A stretch of 43,896 nt of DNA from CAYLJO01 sp964383905 (GTDB lineage Bacteria; Acidobacteriota; Blastocatellia; Pyrinomonadales; Pyrinomonadaceae): NCBI GenBank assembly GCA_964383905.1, contig CAYLJO010000023.1, positions 1 to 43,896 on the forward strand, given 5' to 3'. Made by a program: the position numbers and the translations under genes. Positions 24,257-33,421 of this stretch are shown here, piece by piece. The notes under the pieces were generated by a model. It did no database searches and had not been told where the DNA came from. It saw only the letters and a list, made by a program, of their open reading frames with translations. Numbering within the stretch: position 1 is the stretch's first letter; every line of letters begins with the position of its first letter.

Positions 24257-24347
24257 AGTATTCAGTAAAAAGAGCGTCGAGGTTAATTAACCGGTCATCT
24301 GCGCGTGCGCCTGTTTGTCTCGCTGTTCCGGCTTTAGTTTGACTCAT
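24255..24347 (-). CDS. Possible 30-residue open reading frame beside the IS
   Basis: The ATG is preceded by GGGAG at workable spacing and the frame reads MSQTKAGTARQTGARADDRL and ends DALFTEY. The stop codon lies in the target duplication of the IS1-like element. It could be a true small gene, the 5' end of a gene cut earlier, or chance. The rest of the gap up to 24561 holds only an AT-rich stretch with a GTTTGCAT/ATGCAAAC inverted repeat (24440-24447 and 24470-24477). Confidence 0.25.
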   Translation of the reverse strand: MSQTKAGTARQTGARADDRLINLDALFTEY

Positions 24348-24561
24348 GTTTTCATCTCCCTATAAGAATTGCCCTTTTATTCAAGGCGAGCCGCCGAAGA
24401 TGAAGTTGTACCGAATGATTCGGCCTCACACGCGCAAGTGTTTGCATGATGCTATATCCTCAAACAATTATGCAAACGTTCAGGTTTTTGCCGCCATGTC
24501 GCACGAAACTCTGCGAAAGGCTGTGTCTTTCCGTGCGTTGAACTATCTTGGTGATGCTTGC

Positions 24562-27063
24562 TTAAAGACTGCGGCGGAAGAGATAAGACAGCTTGATAAA
24601 GAATGTCCTGGCGTTGCGCCTGAACCCCGGCTCGAGCTGCTTCGTGAACGGGCTGAACCCGTTACGGTTGAGGTCGTCATTATAGCCGATATAAAAGGCC
24701 GTGCCGGGATTGGGTGCCCACCCGAGGAGAAACTGTCCTTTAATGTTCGAGGCCAGCGTGTCGTAATCGATGCGCCCGCGCGCAAAGATAAAGCGTGTGA
24801 ACTGGTAGGTCGATTTCACCGAAATAATGTTATCGTCGAAGGCAAGGCGGTGAGTATCGTTGCGGACCAGCCTGTCTTTGGTGAAAGAGAGGGTGTTGCG
24901 CAACGCGTCGGTCGGCTGGTAGTTGAAAGTTGATTCGATGTGGATCTCGTTTCCGGGCCCGGGGTCTTGCGGCGCGTTGGGGTCCCGCAGCGCGGCTGGA
25001 CTGACGCGCGGGAATTTCAGACCACCGCCAAAATCCAAATCAAAAGTGTTCCAGTTATAAATCCCGAGCACAAAGAAGTTATACTTTTTGCTCGGCGTTG
25101 AGCCGGCAAAGGCGAAAACGCTTTTCTGACGCGCCGAGCGTTCAGAGTCGCTGCCGAAGAACGTGCCCGCGCGCGTCGGCGTGCGCTTCGCCCCGAACTC
25201 TTCTTCAAACAACCGCTCGTACCCTTTATCTATCCCCAGGCCGAAGAAGGTCTGTCTTCTGAACCTGAACTGCACCTGCGCCTCATCAACCCAGTTCTGC
25301 TGGCGGCCCTGCCAGTCGAAGTTGGTGGAGATGAGGTTGTAGACGCGCCAGGAGATCAGCCGCGCTTTTGGCTTCGGCTCGGAATTGTAGACGATGAAGA
25401 AGCCCTCGCGGTTAGTATTGAGCCGGCGGTTGAAGCCGACGTCCGCGCGATAGTCGCGCGTGCGCCCTGAGCCGTCGAAGTTGTAGCCCAAGTGTCGCTT
25501 ATTTTTTTCGTAATGGAGTGAGTAGGCGAGGCCGTTGCCCGTGCGGTAAATGTCCTGCCCCTGGTCCGGATCGAAGAAATGGCGGCGCGAGGCCGAGCCG
25601 AGCACCTGAAAGCTAAGGGTCGTCTGCTTATCAAAGCGGAAGCGACCATCAAAGCCGCCTAACTGGCTGTGCTTCTCGCTAAAGTTGTAGCTGGTCGCCA
25701 GAAAGCCGATACTGTTCTCCGTGCCGAAATCGCGCTTCAAACGCAGGACGCCGATGTATGCTTTCTTGTTGAAGAACCTTTCAAGGGTCGGGTCGGTCTG
25801 CAGATCATCCTCGGTAAAGTTGGCCGGGTCGCCCGGCGCGCTGTCGGCAGCCAGGAGAAGGCCGAATGTGTTCCGGCCGCGCTTACCCGTCAGTTTTGCT
25901 GCGTAAGCCGGGTTGATGATTGCTCGCGTGTGAACGGCCTGCAGCGGCGTCTCGAAGATCTCCTTTCCTTCAAGGAAGAACGGGCGCTTTTCCGGAAAGA
26001 AGATCGGGAAGCGCTGGTTGACGGTAATGACAGTCTGGTCGGCTTCGATTTGCGCGAAGTCTGGGTTGATCGTGAAGTCCAGCGTCACGGTCGGCGTAAT
26101 GCCGAGCTTACCCGTCAGGCCGACTTCGTAATCGGCGGGCGGGTTGACGAAGCGGCCCGGGTCACGGATGCCGGAATGGGTATTGACCACCGCCAGAGGG
26201 ATCGTGCGCACGCGCTTACCTGTTTCCGAAAACGTGATGTTAGGTATCAATTCCAGTGTGCGCTCGGTCGAGATGCCTTCCAGGCCTGTAATATGCCCCT
26301 CCTGGCCGAGCCAACTGGAGTTGTCGCGCGAGATCGGCATCCACATGTCCAACTCATTGTTGAAGCGCTTGATCCGCCGGTAGAAATGGGCGCCCCAGAG
26401 CTTGCCTTTACCAGCCTCGTAACGCAGCGACTTGAAAGGGATAGCGACTTCGACGGTGTAGCCATCCCCAGTCAAAATCCCCTTCGACTCCATGACAATA
26501 TCGACGGTGAAATCCTCGTTCCCGTCCGCGTCCATCAGGCCGTCGGCCTGGACGCCGAGAGGATTGAAGTTCATTTCGTAGGCTTTGCGGCGGTCGTTGA
26601 AAGTATCAAAAAAGAGGCCGACGTAATCATCGTCAAAGATGTCGTCGCGCTTGGCGACCGTAGCGCGCACCCTACCCGGATCGTCAAAAGCGTGGAAGCC
26701 GACGTAAAGAGTTTTTGAATCGTAGCCGAGCAAGACTTCGGTCGGTTTTGACGGCGGGAGATTATCGCCGGGCTGGATCTGGAAGAAATCCTTGAACACC
26801 GCCGCATGCTTCCACACTTCGTCGTCGAGCCTGCCGTCAATCACCGGCGGTTTCTCGAAGCGCGGGATGCGCACGGGTAGAGCCTTTTCGGGCGGAAGTA
26901 CGATGGCAGGCTTGCCCGGGGACTTCGCGGTTTGCGGCGAGGGGGAAGCTGCAGGGGATGGGGTAGGGGACGGGGCGGCGGGTGGCGATGCGGCCACCGG
27001 CGGCGCATAAGCCAAGAGCGCGCTCAGAAAAGCGGGGGCGATGAACAGCATCCGATTTTTCAT
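24562..27063 (-). CDS. Outer-membrane CBM9-like/DUF5916 protein
   Basis: About 833 residues from the ATG that follows AAGGAAGAGCGCTTC; an upstream in-frame start at 27099 is less likely because this one opens a signal peptide (MKNRMLFIAPAFLSALLAYA). A Pro/Ala/Ser linker is followed by a CBM9/DOMON-like domain (PPVIDGRLDDEVWKHAA, LYVGFHAFDDPGRVRA, DGYTVEVAIPFKSLRY). A long C-terminal DUF5916-type beta barrel follows (FFPEKRPFFLEGKEIFETP, GLLLAADSAPGD, many alternating strands, ending SYLFRRSL). The family is common in Acidobacteriota and Bacteroidota; ligand binding or uptake at the outer membrane is inferred. It follows the 684-residue DUF4097 gene by about 60 bases and probably belongs to that transcription unit. 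Confidence 0.85.
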   Translation of the reverse strand: MKNRMLFIAPAFLSALLAYAPPVAASPPAAPSPTPSPAASPSPQTAKSPGKPAIVLPPEKALPVRIPRFEKPPVIDGRLDDEVWKHAAVFKDFFQIQPGDNLPPSKPTEVLLGYDSKTLYVGFHAFDDPGRVRATVAKRDDIFDDDYVGLFFDTFNDRRKAYEMNFNPLGVQADGLMDADGNEDFTVDIVMESKGILTGDGYTVEVAIPFKSLRYEAGKGKLWGAHFYRRIKRFNNELDMWMPISRDNSSWLGQEGHITGLEGISTERTLELIPNITFSETGKRVRTIPLAVVNTHSGIRDPGRFVNPPADYEVGLTGKLGITPTVTLDFTINPDFAQIEADQTVITVNQRFPIFFPEKRPFFLEGKEIFETPLQAVHTRAIINPAYAAKLTGKRGRNTFGLLLAADSAPGDPANFTEDDLQTDPTLERFFNKKAYIGVLRLKRDFGTENSIGFLATSYNFSEKHSQLGGFDGRFRFDKQTTLSFQVLGSASRRHFFDPDQGQDIYRTGNGLAYSLHYEKNKRHLGYNFDGSGRTRDYRADVGFNRRLNTNREGFFIVYNSEPKPKARLISWRVYNLISTNFDWQGRQQNWVDEAQVQFRFRRQTFFGLGIDKGYERLFEEEFGAKRTPTRAGTFFGSDSERSARQKSVFAFAGSTPSKKYNFFVLGIYNWNTFDLDFGGGLKFPRVSPAALRDPNAPQDPGPGNEIHIESTFNYQPTDALRNTLSFTKDRLVRNDTHRLAFDDNIISVKSTYQFTRFIFARGRIDYDTLASNIKGQFLLGWAPNPGTAFYIGYNDDLNRNGFSPFTKQLEPGFRRNARTFFIKLSYLFRRSL

Positions 27064-27125
27064 GAAGCGCTCTTCCTTGAAGCCCCCGGGGCCCGCCAAT
27101 ATCGTCAGTCTAATGTCTCGGCCGG

Positions 27126-29180
27126 TTAACGTATGTTGCCGGAGCGGCGCAGAGTGATATGACCGTCGCCGGTGCGCAACGTAAATACGGCTCCTCCCCG
27201 GCCGACCTTCCAGCGTCGCACGTGCTTTGATGTTCCGGCATCCTCGGGGACAGCCAGCCCGTTGTTGCTGACAGATTCCGCATGGGTTTCGATGGTGACG
27301 TTTGAGTCTGCGGGGAGCGCCAGGGATATCGAGCCGTCGCCGGTGCGGGCGGCGAGCTGTGTGAAGCGTCCGTCCAGTGTGATGCCTCCATCACCGGTGC
27401 GCGCATCGGCCTCGCCGTCGAAGTTGGTAATGCTGACGTGACCATCGCCGGTGTTGGCGAGGAGGCGTCCGCGGCCGTTGCGCACCTCTATCGAGCCATC
27501 ACCCGTGCGTAAATCAACCTCGCCGTTAATGCCGTCAACATTGAGGTGGCCGTCCCCGGATGACGCGCGTAGGTTGGCGCGACGAGGGACATAAACTTCC
27601 AGGCTGACGACAGCATTGGTTGAAGCGAAGCCGATTGCATTCCGGGTGGATGATTTATTGAATTCGGCAATGACCGAGATTTCATTACCGCGCTGGTCCG
27701 CGCGAACATTGATACCGCGGAGCGCCTGCTCGTTATTCGCCCGCTTGAGAGCCGTGTACATCACTTCAGGCTTGTCCCATGAGCGGACGACAATGGAGCC
27801 ATCGAAAGTTCCCAGCGTGACGCGGGGCGCGCCGCTGACCGTAAAGGACCTGGATTCACGGTCGCTGTAGCGATAACCACCGGAGCCGTACACGCGGGTT
27901 TGCGCCCGCGCCGCCTCACGCGCCGCACGGGCGATGTCAGCCTGGTTGCGCTGAACTTCATGCAGTGCCTCACGTTGGGCCTCAAGGGCTTCGAGCTGGG
28001 CCTCGCGCTGGGCGCGTTCGGCTTCGCGTTGCGCTCCAAGCTGCGCCTCGCGGGCGATTCGTTGCGCCTCAGCCTGCACGCGCGCGGCTTCACGTTGCGC
28101 TTGCGAGCGGGCGCGCTCCGCTTCGCGCCGCGCTTCATCACTGGCGCGCGCGGATTGCTGCTGCGCCTCACGCCGGGCGCGCCCGGCCTCGCGTTGGGCC
28201 TCGCGTGTGGCACGCGCGGCTTCACGCTGGGCCTCCTGCTGAGCGCGTTGGGCCTCCCTATTCGAACGCGCAATTTCGTCCCCATTTTCATCGCAACAGT
28301 TATCGTTCTGCTTCTCCGGCAGGAGACTGGTGGCCGGACTGAGCGGGCGATTATCTGCCGGGTGACGAATACTGATCTGGCCGTTGACGTTGCCGAGCTT
28401 GATGCGCACGCCGCCGCGCCCGAGGACGCCTGCGAGATCGTGACCGACATTTTTCCCGTGGCGCACAGGGAGACCGAAATCGTTGCGGATCCCGCCGTTC
28501 ACAGTATTGGCTTTGATTTGCGCGTTGGCGTTTGAGGGGATGGTTAAAACAACGCCGCCGTTGACAGAACCAAGCGAGATGGGCTTCGATTCGTCCAACC
28601 GGTCGAACGTCGCTTCGAGGCCGCCGTTGATGGTAGAAAGGTTCGCCTCGCCCGTCAACCCATGCGCCGTGAGGTGCCCGTTGATGGACGAAGCCTTAAC
28701 GTAACCCGCAATTCCCTCGATGGTGAGACTGCCGTTAATCAGCTCGATGGTATCAAGGCGCGCGCTGCGCGGCACGGTAAGCCTGTATTCGACGGTGGCG
28801 GGATTTCGGTAGCGACCTTCACTGTCGCTGGTGAATGTCTGGTTGCGGTAGGGGTAGACGGTTTTGATGTGAAGGCTGCTTGGCCCGGCATCAATTCTGA
28901 TCGTCGCCTCAGTGAGGCGTTCGCGGCTGTACGCGCGTTTGACGGCGTCAACCCTAACTTCGCTGCGGTCCCACGCCGTAATAAGAACGGAGCCATTAAT
29001 GTTCTCAAGGCTCACGCGGCCGCCGCCCGCGAGCGGGTAAGTCTGATGAAACTCCTCGCGCACTTCTTCGCGCGACTGTCCGAGCAAACTGCCCGCCGCC
29101 GTGAGGAACATGCCGGTGGTGACGAGCACGACCAGTATGCCCCGGTTGATTATTGTCTTCTTCTTTTCTTTCGCCGACAT
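27126..29180 (-). CDS. Secreted DUF4097 protein with two beta-ladders joined by a charged helix
   Basis: A 684-residue protein with an N-terminal signal or anchor (about 12-34) and a first DUF4097 ladder (about 45-275) with rungs NINGSV, LINGSL, SINGHL, TINGGL, SVNGGV, TVNGGI, NVNGQI. A segment of about 120 residues made almost wholly of Arg, Glu, Ala and Gln follows (REAQREAARATREAQ pattern), predicted to be a long coiled coil. The second ladder (about 445-684) has a different rung, TGDG (SGDGHL, TGDGSI, TGDGHV, TGDGGI). GAGAGAAC and AGAAAG precede the ATG. DUF4097 proteins are repeated beta-strand envelope proteins of unknown function. The two distinct rung types in one chain suggest a fusion of two paralogues. 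Confidence 0.87.
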   Translation of the reverse strand: MSAKEKKKTIINRGILVVLVTTGMFLTAAGSLLGQSREEVREEFHQTYPLAGGGRVSLENINGSVLITAWDRSEVRVDAVKRAYSRERLTEATIRIDAGPSSLHIKTVYPYRNQTFTSDSEGRYRNPATVEYRLTVPRSARLDTIELINGSLTIEGIAGYVKASSINGHLTAHGLTGEANLSTINGGLEATFDRLDESKPISLGSVNGGVVLTIPSNANAQIKANTVNGGIRNDFGLPVRHGKNVGHDLAGVLGRGGVRIKLGNVNGQISIRHPADNRPLSPATSLLPEKQNDNCCDENGDEIARSNREAQRAQQEAQREAARATREAQREAGRARREAQQQSARASDEARREAERARSQAQREAARVQAEAQRIAREAQLGAQREAERAQREAQLEALEAQREALHEVQRNQADIARAAREAARAQTRVYGSGGYRYSDRESRSFTVSGAPRVTLGTFDGSIVVRSWDKPEVMYTALKRANNEQALRGINVRADQRGNEISVIAEFNKSSTRNAIGFASTNAVVSLEVYVPRRANLRASSGDGHLNVDGINGEVDLRTGDGSIEVRNGRGRLLANTGDGHVSITNFDGEADARTGDGGITLDGRFTQLAARTGDGSISLALPADSNVTIETHAESVSNNGLAVPEDAGTSKHVRRWKVGRGGAVFTLRTGDGHITLRRSGNIR

Positions 29181-29249
29181 TCTTTCTCAGTTCTCTCTCT
29201 CTGACGCTCACCGGTGTTGATGCTGCGCATCACAAAAGTTTGGATCGGG

Positions 29250-29297
29250 TCCGGTATCTCCGGAAGATCCGCCGGGAGCACTATGCCCGGCGGATCT
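29250..29297 (-). terminator. Two stacked hairpins between DUF4097 genes
   Basis: AGATCCGCCGGG (29265-29276) pairs perfectly with CCCGGCGGATCT (29286-29297), enclosing the stop codon of the 258-residue DUF4097 gene. Directly beyond is TCCGG/CCGGA (29250-29254 and 29260-29264). No U-tract follows. A partial terminator or an mRNA-stabilising element that sets different levels for the two genes is possible. Confidence 0.4.
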
Positions 29298-30057
29298 TAA
29301 TATTGCCGCTGACCCCGGAGATTAAGATCGGAGCGCCGCCGGAACCGATCCGGGCACGGTAATCGGACGAGCCGACTCTATCGACCGTAACATTGGGCAT
29401 GTCCACGGAGATGCGACCGCTGAGGCCATTCACATCGAGGTCGGCGTTCAAGTCGCCCGCCAGACGAAGATCAAGTTGGCCGCTGGTCGCGCGGACGCGG
29501 AGGCCGCGCTCGCCAAGGCGTGCTATCTTAACCGTCACCGGTCCGCTTATTTCCGTCAGATCAGAATAGCCCGTGGCCTGGGCCAACGTGACCGCACCGC
29601 TGATTTGCCTGAGCCGCACCGTGCCATCAACCTCTCCGACATCGACTCTACCGCTGATTGTCTTGAGCGTTAGATCTACGCTCCGGGGGATGATGAGCCT
29701 CACGCGCTGATGATCACGAATGCTCAAGCACCTTTGCTCGTGGCGCACGGTGAGGCTCGCCGGTGTATGCTCGACGACCGTCCGGTAACAATCAAGCTCC
29801 TCGCGCGTCTGGGCGGAGCGGACGATGTGGACGTCGGCCGTGCTCCCGAGGGTGGTCTCGATATCAACCGGGCCGTTGATCGTAGAGACAAGGACACGCG
29901 CGCCGGGGTCGAGCTGATAGACCCGGTGAATCTCTTCGCGCTCCGGCAGATCCGATTCGGCATTTATTCTCCCTTGCGCGCCAAGGCTTAAGGTCTGCGG
30001 CGCCATGATCAAAGCCAGACACGCGCCGATGAAAGCAACGATCAGCCTGAACCTCAT
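29281..30057 (-). CDS. Secreted DUF4097 beta-ladder protein, ISG-rung type
   Basis: A 258-residue protein with a signal peptide (residues 1-27, ending near LGAQG) and one DUF4097 ladder with rungs TINGPV, TISGRV, QISGAV, EISGPV, TSGQL, LSGRI, VSGNI spaced roughly 18-25 residues. A conserved-looking segment, EELDCYRTVVEHTPASLTVR, precedes the ladder and pairs Cys residues that may form a disulfide. AGGAGG stands 14 bases before the ATG. It follows the 308-residue paralogue by 45 bases and precedes the 684-residue one by 100 bases, so the three probably form one operon. Function is not known. Confidence 0.85.
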   Translation of the reverse strand: MRFRLIVAFIGACLALIMAPQTLSLGAQGRINAESDLPEREEIHRVYQLDPGARVLVSTINGPVDIETTLGSTADVHIVRSAQTREELDCYRTVVEHTPASLTVRHEQRCLSIRDHQRVRLIIPRSVDLTLKTISGRVDVGEVDGTVRLRQISGAVTLAQATGYSDLTEISGPVTVKIARLGERGLRVRATSGQLDLRLAGDLNADLDVNGLSGRISVDMPNVTVDRVGSSDYRARIGSGGAPILISGVSGNIKIRRA

Positions 30058-30102
30058 AATATCTTTTGGGTCCTCCTGTCTCTTGTTCGTCCGGACGTTG
30101 TC

Positions 30103-31029
30103 CTACGAGGCGCGCCGCACGCGGATGTTTCCGTTGACGGTCCTAAGCAACAGCTCCCGCCCCCCGCTGCCGATAGTTCCGTTAACATGCCTGCGGCCGA
30201 AGCGGCCCAGTACGGTCATGGGGAATTCAGTCGAGATGTCGCCGTTAAGAGTATCCGCTGTTATTTGCGTGCTTGTCAGCGCCGGGAGGTCGAGTGCGAC
30301 ATCACCATTGACGGTTTTGAACTCGATTGCTTTGGTCCAGTTCGCATTCCCGATTGATGCCGTGATCCCCCCGTTGACAGTCCTCGCCTGGGCGTAACCC
30401 GTGGTGTTGATGTGTACACTCCCATTGACCGTGTACGCCTCCGCATCGCTTTCGATGGGGGTCGTCTCGACATTCCCGTTCACCGTACGGCCTATGAAGC
30501 GCACTCCCGAGGGGACGCGAACGGTGAAGTTGACCCGCACGTCATTGTTGTGCACGCTCGTGTGTGATGCCGGGCCGGGCCGGCAAATGTTCGGACGATT
30601 CGGATCATCGCTCGGGTAGAGGGCGCAGATGGTGACGCCATCGGAGTGCTCAAGGGCCTGCACACGAACTTCATTCGGGTCGCTGCGGTGTCCGTACTTC
30701 GACGCGACGACTTCGACTTGCCTGCCGGAAGCCGCCTCGGCGCGGACATCACCGTTGATGCCCTTAATTTCGACGGCGTGGCCCGGCGCGACCTGTCCCT
30801 GCCAGTGAAAATCATTCGCCGATGTTTGGCCACCGCAGGCAACCGTGCCGGAGGCAGGTTCTTCGCCATCATTCTCCTGGGCGTAGACGGTCCAGAAGTC
30901 ATTCCATAGTTTCATTTGCGTCCAGCATTTGGCAGTGGCCCTGAGGTCATGTAGTTTTCTCAAGGCCTCTGGCGCGGTTGTCAGTACCGCTGCGGTGATG
31001 AGCAACATCAGCATTAATTTGGATCTCAT
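30103..31029 (-). CDS. Secreted DUF4097 beta-ladder protein, TVNG-rung type
   Basis: A 308-residue protein with a hydrophobic N terminus (MRSKLMLMLLITAAVLTTAP) that may be a signal peptide. A Cys-containing region (RPNICRPGPASH) lies before the main ladder. Eight rungs follow one pattern: GINGDV, TVNGNV, TVNGSV, TVNGGI, TVNGDV, TLNGDI, HVNGTI, TVNGNI. The protein ends NIRVRRAS, like its paralogues (NIKIRRA, DVYIKKG, TLHLRRK), so the C-terminal strand is also conserved. An ECF-type promoter motif stands 140 bases upstream, making it the first gene of the unit that continues into the next two DUF4097 genes and the CBM9/DUF5916 gene. Confidence 0.86.
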   Translation of the reverse strand: MRSKLMLMLLITAAVLTTAPEALRKLHDLRATAKCWTQMKLWNDFWTVYAQENDGEEPASGTVACGGQTSANDFHWQGQVAPGHAVEIKGINGDVRAEAASGRQVEVVASKYGHRSDPNEVRVQALEHSDGVTICALYPSDDPNRPNICRPGPASHTSVHNNDVRVNFTVRVPSGVRFIGRTVNGNVETTPIESDAEAYTVNGSVHINTTGYAQARTVNGGITASIGNANWTKAIEFKTVNGDVALDLPALTSTQITADTLNGDISTEFPMTVLGRFGRRHVNGTIGSGGRELLLRTVNGNIRVRRAS

Positions 31030-31168
31030 CTCTACTCACCTTTGTTCTTTCGCCGTGCCGGATGTGGTCAAGCCTGATCCGGCTATTTCAACGCGTTTCG
31101 GGCATGAGCCAGGCTTTCAATACGAATCAGACTCACCGCACCTGGCCGGCCCTTGTCCTTCTGATATG

Positions 31169-31198
31169 AGAACACCGCGATGAAATCTTTTATGGCAA
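31169..31198 (-). promoter_or_regulatory. ECF-type promoter motif, diverged copy 4
   Basis: On the minus strand it reads TTGCCATAAAA, then a spacer, then GCGGTGTTC. It has the same length and spacing as the three better copies (at 34013, 35405 and 37972), with one change in the -35 part and one or two in the -10 part. It lies 140 bases upstream of the 308-residue DUF4097 gene. It is the only recognisable signal in the 345-base gap 31030-31374. Confidence 0.6.
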
Positions 31199-31347
31199 AA
31201 ATCTTCAGCGTGATTGATCGAGATTACCTACCGGAGGTCAAGGTCAAAGAGCCACAGACAAGAGAAAGAAAGCGCCGGGGAAATTACCGGTGGTAAAGAC
31301 CCTCCCGTTGGGCCATGATGCCTGTGAACGCCAGTCTTTGTAATGCG

Positions 31348-31365
31348 GCTGCCTCAACGGGCAGC
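31348..31365 (-). terminator. Hairpin after the sigma operon
   Basis: GCTGCC (31348-31353) pairs with GGCAGC (31360-31365) just beyond the stop of the 358-residue DUF4097 gene. No U-tract follows, so only a weak terminator is suggested. Confidence 0.3.
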
Positions 31366-31374
31366 GCGCCAGTC

Positions 31375-32451
31375 TTACTTGCGGCGTAGATGGAGCGTAC
31401 CGCTGAAAGAAGCGAGATTGATCGTGGCATCACCCGAGCCGTAGGTTCCGGTCAGGCGGCGCTTCCTGAACGGAAATGGCGCGGGCGGCGCAGGAGGCCG
31501 AACAGGTGGGACAGAAGCTGCGGGCGGAACGGGTGGCACAGGCGGCACGGCCGCGGACGGCACAGCCGGGCGGTCCCGGTCTGATTGAACTGAGTCGCCG
31601 GCAATACTAAGGGGGAAATCGGTCATGATCTCGCCACCCTGGGCCACTACGGCGCTAACTTGAAACGACGCGTCGGAGGGCAACACGATTGTCACATCGC
31701 CCGACATCGTTTTGAAATCATAGCGGCCCCCACGCGCAAGTGGGCCATCCATGTCGGCGCTCCCGCTGACCGTGTTTACTTCAACCCGCGTATGGCCGAT
31801 CCTCTCTAATGAGACATCACCGCTCACCGACCGGGCTTCGAAATCATCGTTGGCATCAAGGGGGCGAACATCCTTTGCCTCGACATTGCCGCTGATGGAG
31901 TGTAAGACGACGCGGCCGCCGGAATCCTTGAGCGAGACGTTGCCGCTGATGCTTTCAGCCTCGACCGTTTTCGCTATGCGCTGTAAATGCACATCACCGC
32001 TGAGCGTTTGGGCATGCGCTTCGGCCACATCATTCACCTGTATATTGCCGTCACGCGTACTGAGCTGAAGGATGGCGCCGTGCGGTACGTCGAGCTCAAC
32101 ATCACTAAAAGCCTGGCACTCGCCGGGTCGCTGCCGGTTGCCGTCTGCCGGATCAGAGGTGAGCACGACGATGCGCGTCGCCGGACTCGGATCTTTTGTG
32201 TTGTCCAAGCGCCGCAGATCCATCCTTTCCGCATTAGTCGAGCGGGCGCGCACCTCGCGCCGGTCCCAGCCGCGAACCGTAATATCACCTGACGCGAGAC
32301 AGAGCGATACGGTGACATTGTTTTCTGCCGCCACTGTGCGCTCTTCGCGTTGGTTTGCGCCCCTACTGTCTTTATCAAGGGCGAATGCGGCGGGCGCGAA
32401 CGTGAGCGCGGCGACCAGTGCGGCGGTGATGGATAGGGTGGTTAATTTCAT
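31375..32451 (-). CDS. Secreted DUF4097 beta-ladder protein, SGD/SGN-rung type
   Basis: A 358-residue protein with a clear signal peptide (residues 1-24, AAFA|LD). The ladder rungs are ASGDITV, RDGNIQV, LSGDVHL, ISGNVSL, ISGNVEA, VSGDVSL, VSGSADM, MSGDVTI. A proline-rich spacer (VPPVPPVPPAASVPPVRPP) then separates a final basic part ending FSGTLHLRRK. It is the third gene of the sigma/anti-sigma operon, 22 bases after the anti-sigma stop, and so is directly tied to that regulator. A role as effector or sensor of the envelope-stress response is inference from this position. Confidence 0.87.
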   Translation of the reverse strand: MKLTTLSITAALVAALTFAPAAFALDKDSRGANQREERTVAAENNVTVSLCLASGDITVRGWDRREVRARSTNAERMDLRRLDNTKDPSPATRIVVLTSDPADGNRQRPGECQAFSDVELDVPHGAILQLSTRDGNIQVNDVAEAHAQTLSGDVHLQRIAKTVEAESISGNVSLKDSGGRVVLHSISGNVEAKDVRPLDANDDFEARSVSGDVSLERIGHTRVEVNTVSGSADMDGPLARGGRYDFKTMSGDVTIVLPSDASFQVSAVVAQGGEIMTDFPLSIAGDSVQSDRDRPAVPSAAVPPVPPVPPAASVPPVRPPAPPAPFPFRKRRLTGTYGSGDATINLASFSGTLHLRRK

Positions 32452-32473
32452 GGCAATAATTTTCGTTCAGTTT

Positions 32474-33421
32474 TTAGCGCTGGATGTCGTTGAGCCGCGC
32501 TTGCTCGGCCACTGTGTTCAGCAGATCAACCTTGCTCTGGTAAGCGGCAAGCAGGAACTGCGACGCGTCCGGGTCGCGCGGGTCGCGTCGCGCGGCGGCG
32601 CGCGTAGCAGCGATAGCCTGGTCTACCACCGCCAGATTACGTTCGTACTCGACGCGCAACGTGGGCCGCAGAGCATTCTTTCCCCCAGTGGCATTGATCG
32701 CCGAGTCGAGCGACGCGATGGCCTGCAAATAGCTACGCTCGCCGGGTAGAAGCTTAATCTCTTTTGTAGAAGCATCAGGTCGTCCTATGTCTGTAGAACT
32801 TGGCTGCAAAGGTGGATTTCGCTTTCTCGATACTTCATGTCTAACCTGGTGTACCTGCACTCCCCCTTTGCGCAGCGCAACGTTTACAGACGTTCTATCT
32901 TCCGGCTCGGTTGTTTCGGTCGGGGGCGTCGTATCTGACGGCCCCACTGATCCGCCTGTATTAGGTTGAAGACTAGCCACTTTATCGTTGGCGATATTCC
33001 CACCCCCAGACGTGTTAGGGCGCAGATAAGTCACGGCAAAGATCGCGGCAAAAGCGAGAACCGTTGCGAGACTCGCAAATCCGATGGCGCGTTGTGGTGT
33101 GAATGTAAACGAGGCGGCGAGCGCGGCGAGCCATGCGCGCAGGCCTGAAGCGTAGGGCGTGGCAGCGTGCTCTGTTTGCAAGTGCAACCCGGCAATCGCT
33201 GTATCAAGCCGCTCGCGCAGCCGCTCGGTCGGCACGCTCAAAGACATTTCGGGAGCAAAGGCGACAGACATGATGGCGATCTCGTCTTCGACTTCGCGCG
33301 CCCGACCGGCACACGCGGCGCAAGAAGCCAAATGAGCCGCCACCGAATCGGCCGCTTCCGGGGGGAGTTCACCGTCAAAAAAGCTCTGTAAAATTCCCTC
33401 ATCCAGACACATATCTCTCAT
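32474..33421 (-). CDS. Transmembrane zinc-binding anti-sigma factor
   Basis: A 315-residue protein. The N-terminal anti-sigma zinc-finger shows the HxxxCxxC core (His30, Cys34, Cys37 in AAHLASCAACAG), preceded by Cys5. One membrane segment lies at about 108-132 (FASLATVLAFAAIFAVTYL). The periplasmic part has a Pro/Thr-rich linker and a helical C-terminal domain (ERSYLQAIASLDSAINATGG onward). Such proteins hold the cognate ECF sigma factor inactive until a signal reaches the membrane. Its ATG overlaps the sigma gene stop by four bases (ATGA), so the two are translationally coupled. Confidence 0.9.
   Translation of the reverse strand: MRDMCLDEGILQSFFDGELPPEAADSVAAHLASCAACAGRAREVEDEIAIMSVAFAPEMSLSVPTERLRERLDTAIAGLHLQTEHAATPYASGLRAWLAALAASFTFTPQRAIGFASLATVLAFAAIFAVTYLRPNTSGGGNIANDKVASLQPNTGGSVGPSDTTPPTETTEPEDRTSVNVALRKGGVQVHQVRHEVSRKRNPPLQPSSTDIGRPDASTKEIKLLPGERSYLQAIASLDSAINATGGKNALRPTLRVEYERNLAVVDQAIAATRAAARRDPRDPDASQFLLAAYQSKVDLLNTVAEQARLNDIQR

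Noticed and set aside
25669..26718. 349-codon open frame on the plus strand
   Set aside because: It lies entirely antisense to the CBM9/DUF5916 gene, shows no family resemblance and follows from the GC-rich codon use of that gene.
28000..28300. Highly repetitive GCGCGC-rich DNA that could be a structural repeat or origin
   Set aside because: It encodes the Arg/Glu/Ala/Gln-rich helix of the 684-residue DUF4097 protein in one open frame.
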